From contig JASHTU010000299.1 in the NCBI GenBank assembly GCA_030040395.1, positions 1 through 8,530 on the forward strand: DNA of 8,530 nt, in the 5' to 3' direction. The stretch comes from Acidobacteriaceae bacterium. GTDB taxonomy: Bacteria > Acidobacteriota > Terriglobia > Terriglobales > Acidobacteriaceae. Of the stretch, positions 1 through 4,875 are shown piece by piece; position 1 is the stretch's first letter; each line of letters opens with the position of its first letter. Below the pieces are notes generated by a model. It was given only the letters and a program-made list of their open reading frames with translations. It was not told the DNA's origin and did not search any database. Made by a program: the position numbers and the translations under genes.

Positions 1-561
1 GCCCTGCGCCTTGGCCGAACCGCGCAACGCCGTGGTGAGGTTGCGGGCTTGCTCGGCTAGCTGTTGGTTCAGATTGCTCAAGCCGCCGATCAAGCCCTGC
101 AGCGTTGCCACGCCCGTTTTTGAGTCGGACTGCGCTTCCTCGACCTTTTTCCGGAATTCTTCGATTTGGGTCTTGAGCGGATTGAGGAGATTGCCCAACT
201 CCTTCTGGCTGCCTTCGGAGAAGCTCTGCGATTTTTTCTCCAGAATGTCGCCCGCAAGCGCCTGGAATTTGTCGGCCAAAGTTTTTTCCGCCTTGTCGAG
301 AAGAGACCTCGCACCTTCAGCATCGATCCGGCCCTGTAATGCGGCTTGCGCGCTATCGCGCTCCGTGGTCAGTTGCTTGATCGTGCTGGCGCGTTCTTCA
401 GCCAGCTTCTCGAATCCAGCACGCTCCGCGGATTCGACCTTCGCCTGCGCCAGCTCGGCCTTTGCGGCGCTCAAGTCACTTTGGGCTGCGCGGCCGCGCA
501 TCCAGAACCCCACCAGAATTCCGGCAATCGCCGCTGCCGCACCCACGATCAAGACCAGCAT
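1..561 (-). CDS. rmuC: DNA recombination protein RmuC, N-terminal part (cut by window edge)
   Basis: The reading frame is open from an ATG at 561 to the window edge, giving 187 residues. Residues 2-21 form a hydrophobic membrane anchor (LVLIVGAAAAIAGILVGFWM), followed by a long charged helical region with coiled-coil character (about 28-150). From residue 128 the RmuC-family core begins with PLKTQIEEFRKKVEE and continues into LTTALRGSAKAQG, which in family members leads directly into the conserved NWGE segment lying outside the window. RmuC proteins are membrane-anchored, nuclease-fold-related proteins that limit DNA inversion and rearrangement; their exact biochemical role is unsettled. The start is supported by an AGGGGG Shine-Dalgarno a few bases upstream and by the anchor lying at the very N-terminus. 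The gene is transcribed away from the acpP cluster and shares its upstream region with it. The catalytic-fold half is not visible, so intactness cannot be judged. Confidence 0.9.
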   Translation of the reverse strand, partial: MLVLIVGAAAAIAGILVGFWMRGRAAQSDLSAAKAELAQAKVESAERAGFEKLAEERASTIKQLTTERDSAQAALQGRIDAEGARSLLDKAEKTLADKFQALAGDILEKKSQSFSEGSQKELGNLLNPLKTQIEEFRKKVEEAQSDSKTGVATLQGLIGGLSNLNQQLAEQARNLTTALRGSAKAQG

Positions 562-596
562 GGTTCCCCCTGGTATTGGCGGTTTCCTCTTCGCCA

Positions 597-620
597 AATA
601 TACGCCTTGCGGGGGCGTAT
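597..620 (-). promoter_or_regulatory. Candidate rmuC -10 element overlapping a 7-bp inverted repeat
   Basis: On the minus strand a TATATT hexamer (plus positions 597-602) lies about 36 bases upstream of the rmuC start. It overlaps an inverted repeat, ATACGCC (600-606) and GGCGTAT (614-620), with a 7-base spacer. This could be a promoter with an operator over it. No good -35 was found. Read on the plus strand, the same repeat followed by TTTT could instead be a weak terminator. Function is a guess. Confidence 0.3.
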
Positions 621-720
621 TTTGCGCCTAAATCGGCCGATGCGCCGCGCGGGACTGGCGATTTCCGGCTCCGACTTCTTATTCCCTGCATCTTCAACTG
701 TTTTCCCATCGGCCGCACCT

Positions 721-749
721 TTTACACACCCACGCCCACCGGGTAGACT
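721..749 (+). promoter_or_regulatory. Sigma-70-type promoter of acpP1
   Basis: TTTACA (721-726), a 17-base spacer, then TAGACT (744-749). The same two hexamers with exactly 17 bases between them recur at the second copy even though the spacer bases have changed, which supports a working promoter. Predicted transcription start is near 756, giving a leader of about 140 nt before acpP1. Confidence 0.65.
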
Positions 750-767
750 TGGAGTTTTCGGGGCTGA

Positions 768-787
768 CGCGCGTTTTTTTGTGCGCG
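768..787 (+). promoter_or_regulatory. Leader hairpin with T7 loop, acpP1 copy
   Basis: CGCGC (768-772) pairs with GCGCG (783-787) around a loop containing seven consecutive T. It lies just after the predicted transcription start of acpP1. The same stem is preserved in the second copy with one C-G pair replaced by U-G. The run of T sits in the loop and not after the stem, so this is not a standard intrinsic terminator. Role unknown. Confidence 0.4.
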
Positions 788-896
788 GTGGCCGTGGTTG
801 TTTGCCTCGGACCGGTATGGCCGGCATGCAGGCGCGGAATCGGACGTTCGAGCCCTGAAATTTCCCTTCAGCCGTTGATCACGAGGAGACGCACGC

Positions 897-1190
897 ATGG
901 CCGTAGAAGAGAAGGTAAAACAGATCATTGTGGAGCAGTTGCAGGTGGATGAAGCCGAAGTTACTCCGGGCGCCAGCTTCCAAGAAGACCTGGGCGCCGA
1001 CTCGCTGGACCTGGTCGAGCTGACGATGCAGTTCGAGGAGGCGTTCGACCTGGAGATTGCCGACGAGGACGCCGAGAAGATCAAGACCGTCCAAGACGCC
1101 ATCGACTATATCGAGAAGAACGCGAAGGGTATGTATCTTCAGCCGTTTCCCCACAGGCCGCGCCTTTACACACCCCCACCCGCCCGGTAG
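897..1190 (+). CDS. acpP: Acyl carrier protein, first copy, with C-terminal run-on tail
   Basis: Small acidic carrier protein that holds growing acyl chains on a phosphopantetheine arm during fatty-acid synthesis. The attachment serine is S36 in [10 protein letters not shown], and [18 protein letters not shown] and AIDYIE are typical of bacterial AcpP. A GAGGAG site eight bases before the ATG fixes the start. Residues 1-78 differ from the downstream copy at four positions only (L39/V, T43/V, A55/P, Q66/K). The normal end (GGK then stop) is missing: after G78 the frame runs 19 residues into duplicated upstream DNA ([19 protein letters not shown]), giving 97 aa against about 78-80 for the family. 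The stop TAG (1188-1190) is part of the next promoter's -10 box. Most of the differences from the second copy are synonymous, which suggests the gene is still under selection. Function of the tail is unknown. Confidence 0.92.
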   Translation: MAVEEKVKQIIVEQLQVDEAEVTPGASFQEDLGADSLDLVELTMQFEEAFDLEIADEDAEKIKTVQDAIDYIEKNAKGMYLQPFPHRPRLYTPPPAR

Positions 1191-1193
1191 ACT
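1165..1193 (+). promoter_or_regulatory. Sigma-70-type promoter of acpP2-fabF, embedded in the acpP1 coding end
   Basis: TTTACA (1165-1170), 17-base spacer, TAGACT (1188-1193), identical in layout to the promoter at 721-749. The -35 box and spacer are translated as the end of ACP1, and the TAG of the -10 box serves as the acpP1 stop codon. Predicted transcription start is near 1200. Confidence 0.65.
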
Positions 1194-1209
1194 TGAAATT
1201 TCGGGGCCA

Positions 1210-1229
1210 TGCGCATTTTTTTGCGCGCG
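1210..1229 (+). promoter_or_regulatory. Leader hairpin with T7 loop, acpP2 copy
   Basis: TGCGC (1210-1214) pairs with GCGCG (1225-1229), including one U-G pair, around a loop with seven T. Counterpart of the hairpin at 768-787 and at the same distance from the promoter. Retention in a diverged duplicate is suggestive but not proof of function. Confidence 0.4.
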
Positions 1230-1339
1230 GTGGCCGTTGTTCCCTGTCTCGGACCGGTATGGCCCGGCATGCGAGCGGGAGACGGGACGTTCCAGCCCGG
1301 AGATTTCGGTTCAAATGTTGCACCCGAGGAGACGCACGC

Positions 1340-1582
1340 ATGGCCGTAGAAGAAAAGGTAAAGCAGATCATCGTCGAGCAGCTGCAGGTGGACGAAGCCG
1401 AAGTCACGCCCGGCGCGAGCTTTCAGGAAGACCTGGGCGCCGACTCGCTTGACGTGGTCGAGCTGGTGATGCAGTTCGAGGAGGCTTTCGACCTGGAAAT
1501 TCCCGACGAAGACGCCGAGAAGATCAAGACCGTCAAAGACGCCATCGACTATATCGAGAAAAACGCGAAAGGCGGCAAGTAG
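1340..1582 (+). CDS. acpP: Acyl carrier protein, second copy (standard length)
   Basis: An 80-residue AcpP of normal length, ending GGK then TAG. The phosphopantetheine serine is S36 in [17 protein letters not shown]43 and the [10 protein letters not shown] segment match the common bacterial form (E. coli has VELVM and EIPDEEAEKI), so this copy looks closer to the ancestral sequence than acpP1. A GAGGAG ribosome binding site lies eight bases before the ATG, exactly as in the first copy. It has its own promoter at 1165-1193 and is followed after three bases by the fabF start, so it very likely heads an acpP-fabF operon, the usual pairing of carrier and condensing enzyme. It is presumably the main fatty-acid synthesis ACP here, though both copies could be used. 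Confidence 0.97.
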   Translation: MAVEEKVKQIIVEQLQVDEAEVTPGASFQEDLGADSLDVVELVMQFEEAFDLEIPDEDAEKIKTVKDAIDYIEKNAKGGK

Positions 1583-1585
1583 GCA

Positions 1586-2881
1586 TTGACTCACGCACCG
1601 ACCCAGGCTCTGTACCAGGTTGCGAACCGGGCCTCGAACCGCAGAGTTGTCATCACCGGACTGGGGCTGCTCTGCGGCGTGGGCAATACCGCGCCCGAGG
1701 TATGGCGGCAACTGTTGGCCGGGGCCAGCGGCATGGGGCCCATCCGGGGCTTTGACGCGACCGCCTTCCCGGTCACGTTCGCCGCGGAAGTCAAGAATTT
1801 CGACCCCCTCAATTTTGTGGACAAGAAGGAAGCGCGCAAGATGGGGCGCTTCATCCATTTCGCCTTCGCCGCGGCGGCGGAAGCGATGGCGCAGTCGCGA
1901 CTGCGGGTCACGGAGGAAAACTGCGACCGGGTGGGCGTATTCATCGGCTCCGGGATCGGCGGATTCGAGATTATCGAGCGCGAGCACTCGAACCTGATCC
2001 AGGGCGGGCCGCGGAAGATCTCGCCATTTTTCATTCCCGCCGCCATTGTCAACATGGCCGCGGGCCAGTTAAGCATCCGCTACGGGGCCAAAGGGCCGAT
2101 TTCGGCGATGGCCACAGCTTGCGCCACCAGCGCCAACTCCATCGGCGACTCGGTGCGCATGATTCTGCACGGCGACGCGGACGCTATGATCGCGGGCGGG
2201 GCCGAGGCCGCGGTGACGCCGCTTTCCGTGGGCGGCTTCGCGTCGATGCGCGCTCTCTCCACGCGCAATGACGATCCAACCCGCGCCAGCCGGCCATTCG
2301 ACAGGGACCGCGACGGTTTTGTGATTGGCGAAGGGGCGGGCATTTTGATTCTGGAAGAACTGGAGTTCGCCCGCGCCCGGGGGGCGAAGATCCTGGCCGA
2401 GGTGATCGGCTACGGTATGAGCGCTGACGCCTACCACATGACCGGCATCGCTCCGGAGGGCCAGGGCGCGCAGCGCAGCATGAAGGCGGCGCTGAAAGAC
2501 GCGGGGCTGGAGCCGAACGAAGTGGGCTACATCAACGCCCACGCCACTTCGACGCCGGCAGGCGACGGCAACGAGTCGCGCGCGATTGAGGGGGTTTTCG
2601 GCGAGCGTGCGCTGAGCGGAGCGCTGAAGATCTCGGCGACCAAATCCATGACCGGTCATCTGCTGGGGGGCGCGGGCGGACTGGAAGCGGGCATCACGGT
2701 GCTGGCGCTGGAGAACCAGATGCTGCCGCCGACCATCAACCTCGACGACCCCGACCCCGAATGCCGGCTCGACTACGTGCCCAACCAAGCCGCGCGGCAC
2801 TCCTTCGATGTGGCGCTGTCAAACTCCTTCGGATTCGGCGGCATTAACGCCACCTTGATCATGCGCCGCTGGACGGAGTGA
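1586..2881 (+). CDS. fabF: Beta-ketoacyl-ACP synthase II (FabF)
   Basis: Condensing enzyme that extends acyl-ACP with malonyl-ACP in fatty-acid elongation. The 431 residues have the thiolase-fold hallmarks of KAS I/II: catalytic C179 in TACATSANSIGD, H319 in NAHATSTPAGD, K353 and H358 in KSMTGHLLGGAGG, and a C-terminal SNSFGFGGINA motif. It is slightly longer than E. coli FabF (413 aa) because of about 18 extra N-terminal residues before RRVVITGLG. The start is TTG at 1586, three bases after the acpP2 stop. No ATG or GTG occurs in frame before the conserved core and the Shine-Dalgarno is weak (AAGTAGG), so translational coupling to acpP2 is likely. FabF over FabB is chosen from the acpP linkage and overall sequence; the family call is secure. 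It ends 33 bp from the convergent rpoZ, and no convincing terminator is visible between them. Confidence 0.97.
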   Translation: MTHAPTQALYQVANRASNRRVVITGLGLLCGVGNTAPEVWRQLLAGASGMGPIRGFDATAFPVTFAAEVKNFDPLNFVDKKEARKMGRFIHFAFAAAAEAMAQSRLRVTEENCDRVGVFIGSGIGGFEIIEREHSNLIQGGPRKISPFFIPAAIVNMAAGQLSIRYGAKGPISAMATACATSANSIGDSVRMILHGDADAMIAGGAEAAVTPLSVGGFASMRALSTRNDDPTRASRPFDRDRDGFVIGEGAGILILEELEFARARGAKILAEVIGYGMSADAYHMTGIAPEGQGAQRSMKAALKDAGLEPNEVGYINAHATSTPAGDGNESRAIEGVFGERALSGALKISATKSMTGHLLGGAGGLEAGITVLALENQMLPPTINLDDPDPECRLDYVPNQAARHSFDVALSNSFGFGGINATLIMRRWTE

Positions 2882-2914
2882 GGCGGCTGCCGCGGCGCAG
2901 GGCTGGTTTCCCGT

Positions 2915-3145
2915 TCAGCTCAGCAGGATAGGAATGGCCGGACCCTCGACCAGCGGCTTGGTCACTTGGCTCTCCTGTTTCACATAGGCTATTTTGCCGG
3001 CGTCGATTTCTTCCTGGGCGATGCGGCAAGCCTTGGTGGAACGCGTGGGGATAAGAGCATGGGAACCGTTCTGCAATTGGCGGGCGCGCCGGGCGGCGAC
3101 CAGCACTTTGCGATAGTTTGAGTCGAAACTGGTCTCAATCGTCAT
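2915..3145 (-). CDS. rpoZ: DNA-directed RNA polymerase subunit omega
   Basis: A 76-residue protein whose core YRKVLVAARRARQLQNG matches the omega-family FDLVLVAARRARQMQ segment, followed by KACRIAQEEIDAGKI in place of the KTTVIALREIEEGLI seen in E. coli. Omega helps fold and assemble the beta-prime subunit of RNA polymerase. The start ATG at 3145 lies inside the end of gmk (11-base overlap) and has a GGAG site eight to nine bases upstream, so it is probably translated in coupling with gmk. The gmk-rpoZ order is common in bacteria. The N-terminus (MTIETSFDSN) is short and the protein is divergent from proteobacterial omega, which fits a lineage such as Acidobacteriota. It is the last gene of the minus-strand operon. 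Confidence 0.9.
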   Translation of the reverse strand: MTIETSFDSNYRKVLVAARRARQLQNGSHALIPTRSTKACRIAQEEIDAGKIAYVKQESQVTKPLVEGPAIPILLS

Positions 3146-3875
3146 GGGGATCATCTCCAAAGGGAAGCTGTTGCTGGCCGGAGGTACCAAGGACGCCAAA
3201 GGCCTCCAGCACTGGTTTAACCCGCTCCTGCGAGTTCGATTGCAGGCAGGCCGCGGCGACCTCCAACACCCTTCGCGAGCGATAGGCGATGGGTTCGCCA
3301 TTGCGATAGAAGCGCTCGGCCAAAACAATGGCCTCCAACTGCGCAACCGCCCGGTCGAGGATGTCATTGACCAAAATATATCCGTACTCACGATAATTCT
3401 CAATCTCCTTGCTGGCTTCGCGCAAGCGGCGGTAGACCTCTTCTTCATTGACGACGCCCTCGGCGCGGCTGCGATTGCGGAGGCGGGTGCGCAAGACCCT
3501 GGGGTTGGGGGGCATGACAAAGATGCCCACGGCCTCCGGCATTTTGGCGCGCACCTGGGCGGCGCCCTGTACGTCAATGTCGAGAAGGAGATCGTGCCCG
3601 GCGACGCGCGCCTCGTCGAGCGACTGGCGGGCGGTGCCGTAGAGGTTGCCGAAAACCTCGGCGTGCTCGAGAAAGAGGCTGGCCGCCGCCATGCGCTCAA
3701 ATTCCTCGCGGGTGGCGAAGTAGTATTCGCGCCCGTGTTCTTCGGAGCCACGCGGAGCACGAGTGGTCCAAGAGATGGCGAAGTCCACGCCGCTGACCTG
3801 TTTGCGCAGCTCGTTCACCAGGGTGCTTTTGCCCGAGCCCGAAGGCGCCGAAATAATAAAAAGAATTCCTGCCAA
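3135..3875 (-). CDS. gmk: Guanylate kinase with extended C-terminus
   Basis: Cytosolic enzyme that phosphorylates GMP to GDP with ATP. The P-loop SAPSGSGKST (residues 9-18) is followed by the GMP-binding segment SWTTRAPRGSEEHGREYYF (35-53), with R39, R42, E45 and Y52 in the expected places; DIDVQGAAQVR and FVMPPNPRVLRTRLRNR continue the family pattern. The start is TTG at 3875, supported by GGAAAGGG just upstream and by the P-loop lying at its usual distance from the N-terminus; no ATG or GTG fits. At 246 aa it is about 40 residues longer than E. coli Gmk (207). The extra residues, from about 190 on, carry a helical segment (RRVLEVAAACLQSN) and a polar acidic tail (QQQLPFGDDPHDD) that overlaps the rpoZ start by 11 bases. 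It sits 98 bp after yicC in the same operon. Confidence 0.97.
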   Translation of the reverse strand: MAGILFIISAPSGSGKSTLVNELRKQVSGVDFAISWTTRAPRGSEEHGREYYFATREEFERMAAASLFLEHAEVFGNLYGTARQSLDEARVAGHDLLLDIDVQGAAQVRAKMPEAVGIFVMPPNPRVLRTRLRNRSRAEGVVNEEEVYRRLREASKEIENYREYGYILVNDILDRAVAQLEAIVLAERFYRNGEPIAYRSRRVLEVAAACLQSNSQERVKPVLEAFGVLGTSGQQQLPFGDDPHDD

Positions 3876-3895
3876 GCTTGGCCCTTTCCGTCGTA

Positions 3896-3931
3896 ATCGG
3901 GAGTCAGTGGTCAGGGGTCAGGGATCAGGGG
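3896..3931. repeat. Short tandem 7-bp repeat between yicC and gmk
   Basis: Four consecutive 7-mers, gtcagtg, gtcaggg, gtcaggg, atcaggg (3903-3930), preceded by a decayed unit atcggga (3896-3902). It occupies the 98-bp gap between the yicC stop and gmk start, on the transcribed strand as CCCTGAC-type units. Similar GGTCAGTGGTCAG strings occur between genes in some acidobacterial genomes (from memory, not checked). It is upstream of the gmk ribosome binding site and could affect gmk translation or mRNA stability. Confidence 0.7.
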
Positions 3932-3973
3932 CCGGCTCCATCCACTGCAATCTCTGCTGCGTAGGTCCCTGCT

Positions 3974-4870
3974 TCACTCTACGTTTTGTATCTGTTCGCG
4001 AGCTTTTTCGATTTCGGCCTTCATGGCCAGGCCGAGTTCGGTGATGCGGGAGCCTTGGCCGCCGATGCCGCCGGTTTTGGAGAGCAGGGTGTTGGCTTCG
4101 CGGTTCATCTCCTGGAGAAGAAAGTCGAGTTTCTTCCCTGCTTCGCCGCCGGCGTTGAGCAAATCACGAAAGTGGCCGATGTGCGTGGCCATGCGCGTCA
4201 ATTCTTCCGAAATGTCGCTGCGGTCGACGAGCACGGCGACCTCCTCAAGCAGGCGTTGGCGATTGAACTCGGGACCGGCGGCGGCCAGCAGCCGCTGCGC
4301 CAGGCGTTCCTGGTAACGCTGCTCGACTTGGGGCGCGAGTTCAGCCACGCCGGTGCTGGCTTCGGCCAAACGCGTGAGTATGTCGAGAAGGATGGCTTCG
4401 AGGGCTTCTCCTTCACGGGCGCGCATGGTCTTCAATTGCTCGAGCAAGGGCCCGATCTGCTGGAGCACGCTGGCGGCGAAGGCGGCCTGATCGTCGTCGC
4501 CGCCGCGATTTTCCGTTTGCAACGCGCCGGGCAAGCGGAGGGCGGCGTTGAGATCCGGTTCGCCCATGAGACGGTTTTCTTCGCGGGCGGCGGCAAATGC
4601 GGCCAGGTAGGCGCCCACCAGCTCGCGATTGTATCCGGACTTTGACTGCAAGCCGCGATCGATGGAGAGAGAAAGCTCGAGGTGGCCGCGCACCAGGTTC
4701 TCTTTAAGGATCTTGCGCAATTCCATTTCGAGCCCGTCGAGACCGGGAGGAAGACGGAACTGCAAGTCGAGAAAGCGGTGATTGACGCTCTTGAGGGTAA
4801 GCGTGTAACTGAGCTGATCATGAACGCGGGCCTGGATGCGGGCAAACCCGGTCATCGAAGAGATGGGCAT
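3974..4870 (-). CDS. yicC: YicC/YloC family endoribonuclease
   Basis: A 298-residue protein with the YicC N-terminal domain (SSMTGFARIQ at 4-13, LKSVNHRFLDLQFRLP at about 26-41, RGHLELSLSID) and the C-terminal DUF1732 domain (ISEELTRMATHIGHFRDLL, then KLDFLLQEMNREANTLLSK at 247-265, ending AEIEKAREQIQNVE). Family members are reported to act as endoribonucleases in RNA turnover; that function is transferred by homology. A Gly-rich stretch (TGGIGGQG, about 266-273) breaks the usual link between EANTL and the last helix. The start is placed at the ATG at 4870, which has GAGGAG eight bases upstream. An upstream in-frame start at 4912 would lie inside the preceding gene and adds unconserved residues. 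It begins five bases after the ABC exporter stop, so the two are almost certainly cotranscribed; yicC next to gmk is a widespread arrangement. Confidence 0.95.
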   Translation of the reverse strand: MPISSMTGFARIQARVHDQLSYTLTLKSVNHRFLDLQFRLPPGLDGLEMELRKILKENLVRGHLELSLSIDRGLQSKSGYNRELVGAYLAAFAAAREENRLMGEPDLNAALRLPGALQTENRGGDDDQAAFAASVLQQIGPLLEQLKTMRAREGEALEAILLDILTRLAEASTGVAELAPQVEQRYQERLAQRLLAAAGPEFNRQRLLEEVAVLVDRSDISEELTRMATHIGHFRDLLNAGGEAGKKLDFLLQEMNREANTLLSKTGGIGGQGSRITELGLAMKAEIEKAREQIQNVE

Positions 4871-4875
4871 TCGAG

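Larger units (their letters stand above)
687..1130 (+). repeat. Tandem duplication unit 1 (promoter, leader, acpP1)
   Basis: The stretch from about 687 (tgcatcttca) through codon 78 of acpP1 is repeated immediately downstream with an offset of 442-445 bases. Landmarks match one by one: -35 box, -10 box, T7 hairpin, the accggtatgg block, GAGGAG ribosome binding site, and start codon. The coding part is about 90% identical by hand count; the leader is less conserved, with small indels. The 335-base gap between the rmuC and acpP1 starts holds this unit's promoter and leader plus the rmuC upstream region. Confidence 0.9.
1131..1577 (+). repeat. Tandem duplication unit 2 (promoter, leader, acpP2)
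   Basis: Second copy of the 687-1130 unit. The junction is at about 1131, where the sequence switches from acpP1 codon 78 to DNA matching tgcatcttca (here tgtatcttca) upstream of the first promoter. The repeat ends about two codons before the acpP2 stop, so the duplicated block stopped just short of the original stop codon. Confidence 0.9.

Noticed and set aside
11..631. Plus-strand open frame of 206 codons at the window start
   Set aside because: It lies antisense to rmuC, whose translation is clearly family-like; the plus frame is Ser/Ala/Arg-rich with no recognisable motif.
768..790. T-run in the acpP leader as an intrinsic terminator
   Set aside because: The T residues are in the hairpin loop, not after the stem, and a terminator would cut off acpP expression.
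826..858. Possible 10-codon upstream reading frame in the acpP1 leader
   Set aside because: The matching ATG in the second leader has no equivalent stop and would run past the acpP2 start, so the small frame is not conserved between copies.
1166..1987. Long minus-strand open frame opposite acpP2 and fabF
   Set aside because: GC-rich shadow of two well-supported genes; it crosses gene boundaries and has no domain.
2069..2800. 243-codon minus-strand frame opposite fabF
   Set aside because: Antisense shadow of the FabF catalytic region; the Arg/His/Val-rich translation is typical of high-GC artefacts.
2882..2914. GC-rich inverted repeat (GCGG-CTG-CCGC) between fabF and rpoZ as a bidirectional terminator
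   Set aside because: The stem is only four pairs and there is no T-run on either strand.
3144..3896. 250-codon plus-strand frame opposite gmk
   Set aside because: Mirrors gmk almost exactly; the minus strand carries the P-loop and GMP-binding motifs.
3986..4645. 219-codon plus-strand frame opposite yicC
   Set aside because: Shadow of the YicC coding strand with no independent evidence such as a ribosome binding site or conserved motif.
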